The notes beneath the pieces are model-generated. The model saw nothing but the letters and a program-made list of their open reading frames with translations. It was not told where the DNA came from and did no database searches. Position numbers and translations under genes: made by a program. From NCBI GenBank assembly GCA_021030915.1, contig JAGEMR010000051.1, positions 124,001 through 188,000 of the forward strand: 64,000 bases of DNA, given 5' to 3'. The stretch is from Astrothelium macrocarpum. Its lineage: Eukaryota; Ascomycota; Dothideomycetes; Trypetheliales; Trypetheliaceae. Position 1 is the first letter of the stretch; each line of letters begins with the position of its first letter. Of this stretch, positions 22,793 through 33,925 are shown piece by piece.

Positions 22793-23848
22793 CTCACCAC
22801 CACCAAAATTGATCAAGTTCAAATGCGTATATCTCCATCAATATGCAATCAATTGAGCTCGTTCTTGAAGCTTTGAATTTGCAAAAAATTCCTAATATCA
22901 TTGAAATTATAAAAGAATATGAAATAAATCGTTTCATATTATCATATCGCTGATGAAAAAAAATCGTTTTAATTAAAATAATTAATAAAAATAAGAATTT
23001 ATTTAACAATCAAATAAAAAAAATTCTTATAAATAAAATCAATAAATTTTCTGATTTAGGAATTCTTTTTATATCAATAATAATATATATATTTATATCT
23101 AATTTATACGAAAAATAATTTAAAATTAATTAAATTAGATATTTTATTCAAAATTATAAAAATGAAATTATATTAATTTATTTTAAAAATTTCAATATTA
23201 TTCGAAAAAAATCAGATAATTGATATAAATTGAAAAAATATTTTGAGTTTATAAATAAATTTCTTTGTTTTAATAATTATATTAATTAATTTTTAATTTA
23301 TTCAGAAAATTAAAAAATATAATATTATATCCAAAATAATTATAATATAAATGAAAAGAATTTTTTTTAGAATTATATTATTAAAATTAAATATATCATT
23401 TTAATATTAATATTTAAATAAAATTATATTAAAAATTTTTTATAAATGAATAATAAAATATGGATCATATTTATTATAATAATTTATATAAATAATATTT
23501 TTTTTTCATCAATTTTGATTTATCAAAATATCAGAAATTTTTAAAATATATAAATATAAAATTTCAAATTTAATCAATATTAATATTATTTTATTAATAT
23601 ATTTTCTGATTTTATGAATAAAAATTTGATATTTAATTGATTAATTAATATTTTTAATAAAATAATTTATAAAAAGACTGAAAATGATAAATATTGAAAA
23701 TTCTTCTAATTAAATGATCATAATAATTATTTAAATTTCAGATTTTTTAATTAAATTATTGAAAATTATATTCTAATAATCATATTTTTATCATATTTAA
23801 TATATTAATTATAATTTTTAAATATTGATTTATTTAATTTATTGATTA

Positions 23849-23899
23849 ACGTGGTTTACCACTCAGCCGGTCATATCAGTCAGTCGGTCACTTTCCGCA
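23849..23899 (+). repeat. Left TIR of inner transposon
   Basis: 51 bp, exact reverse complement of 25671-25721. The next base differs C/T and similarity fades after about 5 bp more. It contains the short internal repeat CAGTCAGTCGGTCA. Confidence 0.96.
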
Positions 23900-23939
23900 T
23901 CAGATACCCCATCAACATTAATACACACAACAACAATTT

Positions 23940-25560
23940 GAAAATTTATTTATTTTTCATCAGATTCTGATTCAATATCTATTTCTTCAATTTTATTATA
24001 AATACGTATATTGTATCTAATTATACCGTAATTATCATATCATCGTAAAACCGCTGTCATTTTTTTTGATGAATTATTATTTTCATCTTCATCAGATATA
24101 TACCATTTCTTTGAATTCTTTTTAATCAATAATTTTATAAAATCATTTATATTAAATATTTTTCCAAATTATATACGTGATTTTTTGGTCTTCTGACGTT
24201 TTATAAATACTATATTTGCGTCTTCAAGAATACGCATTCATTCAATCAAAAAGATAATTGAATACGCCATTATTTACGCATTCTTCACCATCTGATTTAC
24301 AATTTCAATAATTGATATTGGAGAATTTTTTTAATGAATAAAAATTCGTTTTTTAATAAAATTGGATTATTTGATTATTTATTAAAGATTGGAAGAAATT
24401 TATGATTCTTATTCATGAACGGTTGATGGACGATTATCTGATGATATAAATATTTTTAAATGAATATCTAATTTGGAAATCATAGAATCTGGATTCTAAA
24501 ATACAATTCCAATTCCTCTGAATTCAGATTTGATATTTAATTTTGTAAAAATTTTAAAATGGGCGGATTTAAATATGATAAAAAATTCGGATTTGATGAT
24601 ATAATTGATTATAATTTTGATTAATAAATTGATTTCATCATTATACACGTATTTTAAAAATGAATATAATATAATATCTAATAACTGAAATAAATAAAAT
24701 GAATATATAAATATATTAATTAGAATAATTTTATTTTTGTCATAAAATTTATTGAATTCGGCTGATAAATGGCTTTTGTGTCTATCAATAATTAATAATT
24801 AATATATATTTTTTGAATAATCTTTTATATATTTATTAAAATATTGAATCCAATCCAAATTTGTTTTATTATCAGTCCATTTATTAAAAATAAATTTGAT
24901 GATTTAATTATCGGAAAATTCTGATTTTATAATCCAATTCGCGAAATAATAAATATTTTAAATAATAATAAAAGGCAGAATACATCAATTCTTAATATTG
25001 ATATATTCAATAATTATAATCTATTTCTGATTATTAAATTATATAAATTTGATTTTGTTATATTTTTTAATACGTATTATTATCATTAATATGATTATTA
25101 TATCCATCATAAAATCTATTTCATCAAAATTATAAATATTCTTTTTATATATTTTATATTTATTCATTATATTATATAATAATTTAAATTAATCTAAAAT
25201 AATCTTTGGATCTTTTTATAATATTCTTTAATAATTATATAGGCGATTGAATTTGATTTTGAGATCTGATTGTGTATCGATAAATTGTCTTATTCAATAT
25301 CTATCAATTGATTTATCTCCGCGCGATTTCAATAAAAAATTGGCTATATCTTCCATATTAGAAAGGCGTAATGGGAATCCTTTTGAATTTTGATCGAATA
25401 TATATTTGATTAATGATTATTTTTCAAATTGATCCAATTTATGATATTATGATTGAATTAATATATATTATTATTGATTATTTATTCTATCGTTTAATGA
25501 ATTCTATGGGATATTATAATATTTCGCAGTTACGTATTGATTTAAATTTTTATTTTAAAA
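23940..25560 (-). pseudogene. Inner pogo-like DDE_1 transposase, RIP-degraded
   Basis: One minus-strand frame is held for at least 1200 nt without indels. From 25440: KLDQFEK-stop-SLIKYIFD then GFPLRLSNMEDIANFLL, the CENP-B-type DNA-binding domain (usually KLTPEQEESLIKWI). At 25140: NIYNFDEIDFMM, the first catalytic Asp block (NFDETGFMMG). At 24900: FNKWTDNKTNLDWIQ, matching NGWTDNELGLEWL. Near 24800: LLIIDRHKSHLSAEF, matching LLILDGHxSHLS with the second Asp kept. At 24240: a basic C-terminal tail KRQKTKKSRI. Changes from consensus are those expected of C-to-T/G-to-A (TGG to TGA, CAA to TAA, GGA to AGA, ACN to ATN). Confidence 0.92.
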
Positions 25561-25670
25561 TTTTATAAACTGAATTATATTAATAATAAAAATAATATTC
25601 TCTTCTTTAATATAAATTGATATAGTCGTTAAAAAGTTAGAACGCGACAAAAGTTTAAGTGGTTTTCTGG

Positions 25671-25721
25671 TGCGGAAAGTGACCGACTGACTGATATGAC
25701 CGGCTGAGTGGTAAACCACGT
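25671..25721 (-). repeat. Right TIR of inner transposon
   Basis: Perfect inverted copy of 23849-23899, followed by the TA duplication. Confidence 0.96.
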
Positions 25722-26695
25722 TATTTAATATTCATAATATTTAAAAATCTGAATGAAAATTATTAATAGAATTTTTAATTTTTTTCAATAAAATTTTTTT
25801 AATTTATTCTGATTTATTTTTATTGAAATTTTTAATAAATATAATATCATGAATGATTAATTTAAAATGAATTTAATATCATTTTATTCGAAAATGATAT
25901 TTAATCAATTGAAATAAATAAATAGATCTAATTTAAATAATTCAAAAAATTCTTTTTCAGATATATCAGAAAATGATTGAAAAAAAATAAAATATCTAAT
26001 TCATATAAAAATAATTAATATTATTAATTAATAATTATTTTAAAAATATGAAAAAATTATGATAAAAAATGTGATTTTAAAATATCAATTTATATAAATT
26101 AATAAAAACGTCGTAATTTAAAAAAAATGAAAATTTTATAATAAATTTTTAATTAAAATAATTTATGATGAAAATGAATAGAAAATTATTTTCTTTAATT
26201 CAAAAAAAATTGAATATATTTTAAAATATTAAAAAAAAAAAAATGAATGAAATAAATTGAATAAATTTAAAAATAATTCCAAATTGAATAATGAATTATC
26301 AATAAAATTCATAAAAAATAAAAATTTGTAAAATGAAAAATTGAATAAAAAAAATGATTTAAAAAAATTGAAATAAAAACGATAAAAAAGGCCGTATATA
26401 AAATTAAAAAAAAATTAAAATAATAAAAAAAGAATTTTATAATAAAAAGAAATAAATTATGAAAATAGAAATATCAATTTCGATATCTGAAATTATTTCA
26501 TAATAAAAAATAATATAATTTACGAAAATTAGATCTGGATATAATATCAGATCATCATATCATCTAAAAAATTTTGATATCTAATTCAACATTTTATTCA
26601 AATATTTTTTATTAGATTCTGAAATTTGAAACAATTCTATCAAAAATTGGTGATGTAATAAATATTTTAATGTGGTAGATTTTGATAGTGGTGAA

Positions 26696-26736
26696 CGTGC
26701 ACGGTGCCGTAGCGTGCACGATCACGTGAAAACTCC
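26696..26736 (-). repeat. Right TIR of outer transposon
   Basis: Perfect inverted copy of 22752-22792, followed by TA at 26737-26738. Confidence 0.95.
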
Positions 26737-26954
26737 TAAGGAAGGAGGGGTATGTGCGAGAGTACCTAGTGCCTTAGAGAGATCTGCATTTTGCCACATA
26801 GCCGTTTTGATCAACCTTGTTTATTTTGGGAGTGTTTCATATTTGTAAAACGCCGATCGATACTAATTCTGTCAAAATCGCGTTAGAGCAGTTGTAATGA
26901 GTAGACTCAGAAACCAATATCCAGAGTATTGCACTTCGATGTTTCTGCATGTTG

Positions 26955-27780
26955 TCAAAAGTGAATTTGCGAGCATGGCAGATGCTTTTTCGCGATCCAG
27001 TATGACATCCAATTCCTGGGCCAGGCCTGGTCGAGGAGGGCGCACAGCAGAATGGAGCGGTTCGCGTTTGGCCTAGTCATATGCTCGTCAGGACGACAGC
27101 TCAAATAGGAAAGTTTGTCGATTACCTGCGCATTTCCTGCATGAGGAGACGCTTCTTCCAGGGTCAGATTTAAATGTTGATAGTATGGTTTCCCAAGCAG
27201 GTGTCTAGAGACTTTGATCCGAACATGCTCGAAAGGTCGACTCATCGCTAGAATGCTGAGCTTGTAGGGGCTCAATTGGAGGAATCGAATGAGATCTACT
27301 TGCTCGGTAGTGTTGCATTCATCGACGCTATCAACGATCAAGTAGAAGCTCTTCAGACCAACGTCCAATATGATTCCGCAGAAGGTTTGCCAATGCACAA
27401 TGCTTGAATCTTCCCATGGAGAGAGCTGCACGACGCTCATTGTCTTCACAGGCCGCTGCTGCTTCAGCGTCTTTAGCCTTTCAGTGGCATCGATTTCGAG
27501 GTGCAGTATCACGCAGATCAGCTTGCCGATTGCGTTATTCTCCTTAGTATTGCACAAGCTGTATAATACCACGCGAACTCTTTGGTTGCCCCCACGGCTA
27601 ATCATTTCTTTCAAAGATTGCGTGACATATGTCGCCAGGAACGTCTTTCCCATTCCCGGATTCCCCGTCATCCACAAGGGGGTGTGGCTTCGACTCTGGA
27701 GCCACCAGCGGACCATATTGAGACCCAATATACACATGTGGGTTTCTGAGGATATTGCTCGTAGGATCTCCTTAAACTCT
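26955..27780 (-). pseudogene. NACHT NTPase fragment (NLR-like), probably decayed
   Basis: An open stretch of about 260 codons with a NACHT-type P-loop domain: Walker A LWMTGNPGMGKTFLATYVTQ, Walker B FYLIVDSVDEC, and a following LSILAMSRPFEHVRIKVS that fits the sensor strand. The reading continues upstream to EFKEILRAISSETH and then meets an in-frame TAA at 27781-27783. No N-terminal effector domain and no C-terminal repeats can be found. Full fungal NACHT proteins usually exceed 700 residues. A possible intron near 27120-27066 would lead into another frame, but what it encodes is not recognisable. It lies 220 bp from the transposon island. Fragment of an incompatibility/NLR-type gene is the best reading. 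Confidence 0.6.
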
Positions 27781-27783
27781 TAG

Positions 27784-28846
27784 CCATGTTCGTAAACTCT
27801 CAGTGCACTAATCGGGATCTGGGTTTTGATCGTGGCCTTGGGCAAGATGGGCAATTTGAAAGAGGTGGCTGCCGTCTAGAAATATGCGAAAACGTTAGAG
27901 ATGACGGAATGCGAGTGGGACGCTGATGGGTATTATCTACATGGATCGTAAGTGCTCCAGAGTCTTGGATGCCGCGAATGTCGAATCCTCAGAACATAAT
28001 CATGTAAAGTGCAGTCTTACTCGACTTGCAAGAATGACGGGAAAGCCGCTTGCGACTATTGCAAAGTCGCGTCAGAGGAATAAAGGTAGAGCTAAGCGCG
28101 ATCTGTGAAGTGCATGCAAGCCATCTGGGCGCATTCAGCTTGCGTGTATCACGGTGGGCCTGGCGAATCAACACACAGAAATACGAGACTCTATCTCGCC
28201 TAGAGACACTTGTGGGCGCTAAATATGGGATCCGGGCTACAAATGATGTCCGTAGGTCAGCTTTGGTGGTGGCAAAGGGTGTGTTTTGAGGATTGCTTTT
28301 TCCTGTCGCTCGAATCAACCTTTCCGACTTAGTTAATCACATGTATGCTCTTCTCCCACCTACGTCGCTCTTCCGGCTTCTTCTGAATGGACGCGCAAGT
28401 CTGGCGATCGACGAGCATAGCCACGACCTTCGACCAGTAGAGTGACCCTGCTACTTCTGCTAAAAGATCGCGCCTACCCGCCACGCAAGCTTGGCGACTG
28501 TCCGAAACATACGACCATTAATCTGCAATTTGCTGCAAAGCTGGACTCATCGAGTTTTACCAGCCTAGCGACTAATGCGCTCAGCCGCGAATAATTAAAT
28601 TTTTTAACCAGAACGGCTATCCTTGGGATTCTCCCTGCGGCCTACACCTAAAATGAAAGATCAGAAATACTCCTCTAAGAACTCTTCATATGTGGAATTA
28701 AGTTTCCAATATGGGCCAAAGACCGACTCCTTCTATTCAATCGTCAAACCTGGTCAAGTCTCAGAGCATTACTGGCATTCTATAGGTTCTGATACCGGCG
28801 CTTGTTTGTCTTTGTTCAGTACCTGCTCGTGGAGATAGAGACCAGG
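27784..28846. other. Intergenic, about 1 kb
   Basis: Only short frames without motifs. It may include eroded upstream sequence of the NACHT gene. No feature supported. Confidence 0.5.
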
Positions 28847-30089
28847 CTAGACCATCTCCACCGTCCTCTTTACTTTAATTGCATTCAACGGTATATCCCT
28901 TATGGAGTGTGCGTCTGTGTCAGCCCCGGAACTTGCTTCAGCTGCGTAAATTCTGTCTTCGGAGTCGGTTCGGTGATATTTTGCGGCCTCAATGATTGAT
29001 TCGAACCCCTGAGTGCCGTTGGATTTACTCCATTGTGATTTTGGGGATGCTGAAACTGACGTCAAGAAGTCTTGAAGTCTGTTCGCAATGATGGTCTTGT
29101 TAAAGAGCGGGCCATATGTTGGAAGACTACAGCCGATGCACTCGAGTGTTGTTTGAATAAATAACCAATTCTCGGCGGTCGGTCGATAAATTGCTGGTGG
29201 ATCTCGTGCGACAATTCCAATTCGGATTGCGGAAATCAGTGAAGCACTTTCAATGAAGCATGTCAGCGTGCTCGAGCGGGATGCACATTTGTCTCGACTC
29301 ACCAGCTCCCAAATGCAAAGACAAAGCAAACTTGTAATTTCCTCGAGAGAGGCATATGGAGTTTGGAAACCACGGGCATGGGCATAAAAACGATTATCAA
29401 ATTAGTGGCCATATTGAAGGGTTCTTCAGCGAGCAGGAATTGAGGGAAATTAAAACATTTGCCGTCCACAAAAGGGTTCCAAGATGCTTCTATAGGATCG
29501 ACACATCTGAAAAGAAGCGCGGCTACGGTGCCGATACAGTAACTCGCACTAGCAATCGCCATTGCGATGATGGTGCGATGAAGCCACCGGGTAGGGAAAA
29601 GTCGCCAATATAGTGCAAGGACACTAAATTTTGCAAATGTCATTGAAGTAGCTGCCATAGAGTGAGATGCATATGCTCCCTTCTTTTGATTTAGCAACTA
29701 CTAATCAGAATGACGATTGTATCAATCATGCTTACCTTTGAATATGCCAGTAAAGTGTTTGGCGGCATATCGTTGAGAGCCATGCCAAAGACACCAAGTC
29801 TTATATCTACAACATAAATTCTTAGACAAGATGTCGCGCATGCACAAGCGAAGCGAAGCGAAGCGAAGCACTCACTTTCTATCAAGACTGCGCATACTCC
29901 AACAAAAAAGAGAAAAGTAAGTAATAGGGCCCAATCATCCAAGCCGATAGGCGAATTGATCCTATATTTTGCAATAAAGCGGAGAATGACTGAAAGGGTG
30001 CCAAGAACGAAACAAGGAACTGTTAATCTAAGTGCTTCTTTGTCGTGCGAATGGAGCGCAATTTTCGGTTCTGAAGCCATGTGCGACAT
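28847..30089 (-). CDS. SAT4-type rhodopsin-like integral membrane protein
   Basis: Fungal-specific seven-helix membrane protein. Exons 30089-29876, 29806-29736, 29697-29303 and 29246-28847 give 359 residues. Helices include TVPCFVLGTLSVILRFIAKY, LLTFLFFVGVCAVLIE, TFAKFSVLALYWRLF, IIAMAIASASYCIGTVAALL and NLIIVFMPMPVV. Family markers are GLDDWALLL after helix 2, the Cys/Trp region CVDPIEASWNP, and LLNQKKGAYASHSMAATSMT. The cytoplasmic tail is hydrophilic. Some relatives are CFEM-type GPCR-like receptors, others sit in metabolite clusters; the ligand or role cannot be inferred. The start is taken at MSHMASEP; Met at 30080 or 30119 is possible. It is divergent from the MFS gene at 30476. Confidence 0.82.
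29848..29869. repeat. CGAAG pentanucleotide tandem repeat in an intron
   Basis: About four head-to-tail copies of GCGAA/CGAAG just inside the 5' end of intron 1 of the SAT4-type gene (minus strand: GTGAGTGCTTCGCTTCGC). Confidence 0.85.
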
Positions 30090-30475
30090 GTTACAGATGT
30101 GCAAGAAACACAACAGCACAAGAAAGTGCAGTATATAGAACCATTATGTCAAAAAGGGTAACAGCTTGGGCAAATACTTAATCGTCACAATGTCGTTTTG
30201 TCACAAGACCAATCACTTGGAACAATCCAAAAGGCAATTATCGTCATGTTGGTGGCTGACATACATACAAGAACCTTGCTATATTAATCAAGATAGCTGG
30301 TAACGCATGCGTGCATGCTATTATGCGACGATATTTCGTATTGGCCACTTCGGTGTTGTAATCTGCAACACCCTGCACATCAATGTTACGCTGGTGGTGG
30401 GAGAAAGGAACAGGTATAAGAACGATAAAAAGCACATTATTGTGCATGTCGATCGGAAGACGAGACAGCTTCACC
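30090..30475. promoter_or_regulatory. Divergent promoter region, SAT4-type / MFS
   Basis: 386 bp between divergent start codons, so the two membrane-protein genes may share control. No specific site named. Confidence 0.45.
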
Positions 30476-31993
30476 ATGGCCCACCAGCAGCAGTTCACAG
30501 CGCACGAAGTGCGGCCCGATTCCACAGCTACACAAGGCACAGAAACTCCCATACTCATGAGCAACAAAGTCTCAAAGGGCGACAGTCCCAAAGACGATGG
30601 CTCTGCAGTCGTGGAAGTTCGAAGACCACAGATGAAAGATGGTGGTGCTTTCGCCTGGTTGCAATGCGCTGGCGCATTTTTCCTGTTTTTCAACTCTTGG
30701 GGCTTAGTCAACAGTTTCGGTTAGGCTTGGCCCGACTTGCCAATCTTCTCCGAACCGCGTGCTGACCCAAGGAACTTAGGAGCCTTTCAGACTTTCTACG
30801 AGCAAAATTTACTGGCAGGACACACACCGTCGCAGATTGCGTGGATAGGCTCACTACAAGCTTTTTTATTCATCATTGGAGGCGCCGTTGCAGGGCCCCT
30901 CTACGATCATGGCCACCTACGGACACTGGTACGAACTGGTAGTTTTCTGGCCGTGTTCGGAATGATGATGACCAGCCTTGGAACTCGATACTGGCATCTA
31001 ATTCTCGCCCAGGGACTTACCATTGGTCTTGGAAGCACGGCCCTTTTTGTGCCTAGCATTGCTTTGCTACCAACGTACTTTATGAGGCGCAGAGCTCTTG
31101 CGACTGGTATTGCCGTCTCAGGGAGTAATCTCGGTACAGTACTGCCCTTTCTGTCATTCATTATCATTTCTTGACTGAAGTATTCATAGGTGGTGTGGTG
31201 TATGCTATCATGTTCAATAAGCTTCAGCCAACGATAGGCTTCCCGTGGGCTGCAAGGATCATAGGCTTCGTAATGCTCGCTACTCTTCTGCTCCCGCTCA
31301 CTTGCCTTAAAATGCGTCTCAAACCAGCAAATGCTCGTCAGGTATTTGATACCAGGCCGTGGACTGAATTACCGTACGCCAGCTTTGCTTTCGCCTGCTT
31401 TGTCGGTTTTATCGGATTGTATGTACCGTACTTTTACATTGAGTCTTTCGTACTTCAAAAAGATATATTTGACGCAAAGGTGGCCTTCTATATTGTTCCA
31501 ATACTTAATGCCGGCGCATTTGCTGGACGACTGGTAAATACATGCTGGAGTTGAATCAATAGACCAATGCTGATTAATAATACAGATACTATCCTTTCTG
31601 GCCGATTATGTTGGCCCAGTGAATGTCCTCACTATCAGCGCAATTGGGTGCGCCATTCTGGGATATGCATGGGCCGCCATAATCTCTCGGGCTGCCGTCA
31701 TTGTTTTTGCATTATTGTATGGTGCTCTCTCTGGTACCTACATTTCCGTTGCTCTCACCACGATAGCTGTTTGGCTTTGCCCTGAAATCAGCGCCCTCGG
31801 TTTGCGCATTGGTATGATATGCATTCCGTGTGCTGCAGGGCTTCTCATAGGATCACCTGTTGGAGGGGTCATTGCAAAGCACGGCTGGCTAGGGGCTCAG
31901 ATGTTCACTGGCTCTCTGTTGTTAGCTTCGACTGTTGCCGTATGGGTTGTGCGGGTCATGAAAGTTGGCTGGAGTATTCGCCGGAAATGTTAA
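30476..31993 (+). CDS. MFS transporter, monocarboxylate-transporter-like
   Basis: Plasma-membrane major facilitator of the fungal MCT/MCH-like group. Exons 30476-30719, 30780-31133, 31190-31533 and 31586-31993 give 449 residues. After a hydrophilic N-terminus, DGGAFAWLQCAGAFFLFFNS is the family's first helix, then GLVNSFGAFQTFYEQNLL, GPLYDHGHLRTLVRTGSFLA, ALATGIAVSGSNLGGVVYAI and GRLILSFLADYVGPVNVLTI, the conserved loop after helix 8. The usual twelve helices can be assigned. The start sits in a good context (TCACCATGG); an upstream ATG at 30383 is poorer. Relatives carry monocarboxylates, riboflavin or metabolites, and the substrate here is unknown. It is 1.9 kb from the DMATS gene and could serve that cluster. 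Confidence 0.87.
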
Positions 31994-33925
31994 AAGGATA
32001 GCTGTTTTGCTTATTCCGAGACACCACGCGAGCAAAGCCTGCATCAATGCTGGAATACGAGTCTGTGCTGCAAAATGCGTCTCCAATCGCCGATTCGAAC
32101 AGTGCATCCAGGCGACACTTATTGACCGCCATACATTGAGCTGGTATGGAACTACATCATGCACATGTCAGCACAGGAGGCAACGCAGCCTGGTCAATTG
32201 CCATCCACTTTGAGCGCCTTCGTTTAAGTAACTTTACTCGGGGTACTTAACCATAGGTGATCTTCTAACCGAAATTTATATGGTCAGCCTTCATGTGCCA
32301 ATCTTATATTGGAATGACGATAAGGTTGAAGATCCTGGCCATTTCGATCGCGCGGGCGGCTATTCAAGGCAATCGATATTACCCTGATGCGCCTGCTGAG
32401 TTCATGGTCAGTCTCATCAGTTTACTCAGAGCGTTAGACAAATGAATGTGATGAAAACAGGCTTAGAGTGAGACATGATTCTCGCTCATGGAGTTCCACA
32501 CTGATGTTGCTTGTCATTATGTTTGGATGTATGCAAGACGTGACGAAGGATGATTTAGGTACCGAACGCACTAGGATCCAGATCCCGCTGGGTCTCGCAT
32601 GAATTTTGGGACGGCACAGGCAAGTGCAAGTCCGCTAAGCCGTATCCATTTCCCCGTTCCTGCCTAGGATGATTTTCTTCTTGCTCCAAAGCCTCATTTT
32701 TCACAAGTTCTGATTGGCGGTCAGGGCATTATCTGCGGGGTAAATCATTAAACGCCCTCTGCATGTCTTCATGCGCAATTGCTCTTTAGGTCGCCGGAAA
32801 TTCGCTTGGTTGACTTCATGGATCTCTGTTTCGTTATTGGACCAGCGACAAAAGCGTCTGACAGGCCCTATAGGAAAAACAAAAAAAACAACAAAAAACG
32901 AAAAAAGCAATATCAGATCAACGAAGGATGCATTGAGCCTTCCTGGCATCAATGTCGGGTATTCGTCCGCATAAGCTCCTGCAGCTTCGAAGTAGAACCA
33001 GACTGTAATATAGGGCAGAGATTACGAGATTTACAAAATCCCAAATGACTGTCCCGTCGAGACTATCAATCATCTTGGAATTGGCTCAGCATTGGCTTCT
33101 GTGGATGTTTGTCCACAAGACGCAAACAAAGTAGCATTACTCTCTTCTTCAGCATTCGCTTCGAGTGTTGGAGCAAATGTCGTTGGTGTCGATCGACTCG
33201 AGAAGTGAGCTACAATAGACGCTTCGTTTGGATAATTCAGTTGGCTGACAATAGAAACTTTAACAAACAGAAAGTTTCTACCGCTTATGACCCGATCATG
33301 TTCTAGTTTTTACTGCTCTTGCAACTTGATCGACCAACATAGCTCTTTGCGTGATTACAACAAATAATTATGCATACAATGGATTACCTATCGTGATGCT
33401 CGACATGGTATCAATGAGACGATAATCCTGAAAGCATTTTGACCTGGAAAGGTGGTAATTTAGGTTCGTTATGCATGAGTCATGCACTGTTGATCCATGT
33501 TGCATGTTGCATGTCGCCAGCCACTAGCTCATGGGCAAGCGGAGAACTTACCAAGTAAGTTGTGATGCTTAAGCGGCATCTAGATTATGTTCAACAAGGT
33601 ATCACCATTGCTGACTATCTATAAGAGGCTTTGTAGAGTCCTAAATCAATATTGTAAATTCATGTCGAGTTCAGGGCAGTTAAGGTGTAAATTTTCTATA
33701 TTCAGGGAAGCCTATCATCAATCCAGCAACTTCTCAGCCAGTGGTTTCGCAATGAATGAAATTTTGTGCAGGCAGCTGAAGGGACGGCCTGGAACGAAAA
33801 TTAGACCGCTCATGAAGAGCGCTACGTGGACTATGGCGTTCTCATCATCACCTTTTGGCACGTTGCGATGCTTTGCCCCATGAATTGTCCGACTTATCAA
33901 TCTAAGCAATCAATGATCAAACCAC
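31994..33925. other. Intergenic, 1.9 kb
   Basis: Separates the MFS gene from the prenyltransferase. Several 60-100 codon frames on both strands, none with motif or splice support. An A-rich tract lies near 32877-32910. No gene seen. Confidence 0.55.

Larger units (their letters stand above)
23849..25721 (-). mobile_element. Inner pogo/Fot1-like DNA transposon nested in the outer one
   Basis: A 1873-bp element with 51-bp perfect TIRs (ACGTGGTTTACCACTCAGCC...) and TA on each side (23847-23848, 25722-25723). The length and TA target site are typical of Fot1/pogo elements. Its transposase runs on the minus strand. The interior is AT-saturated but the two TIRs remain identical and GC-normal. Confidence 0.93.
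22843..26150 (+). pseudogene. Outer pogo-like transposase, RIP-degraded and split
   Basis: A single frame can be followed from ATG at 22843 with many stops but no indel. It opens MQSIELVLEALNLQKIPNII, the pogo helix-turn-helix start, followed by LLNNQQ-like LFNNQIKKILINKINKF. The first catalytic block reads YNINEKNFF at 23341, where YNMDEKGF is usual, so Asp has become Asn (GAT to AAT). The second block LNDHNNYLNFRF begins near 23710, in the same frame. The frame is cut at 23848 by the inner element and resumes at 25724 (FQ-stop-NFFNLFW, MNDWFKMNLI) without a shift. Stops occur where Trp, Gln or Arg codons are expected. Clearly inactive. Confidence 0.88.
22752..26736 (+). mobile_element. Outer pogo/Fot1-like DNA transposon, RIP-damaged, interrupted
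   Basis: A 3985-bp interval bounded by inverted terminal repeats and flanked by TA on both sides (22750-22751 and 26737-26738), the target duplication of Tc1/mariner-pogo elements. The interior is extremely AT-rich, while the flanks and the TIRs are not. The plus strand carries a decayed DDE_1 transposase. A second element (23849-25721) is inserted in it. Removing that insert with one TA copy leaves an element of about 2.1 kb, a normal size for the family. Confidence 0.92.

Noticed and set aside
22752..26736. AT-rich block as a centromere or mitochondrial insertion
   Set aside because: Precise TIRs, TA duplications and readable pogo transposase motifs explain it as nested transposons.
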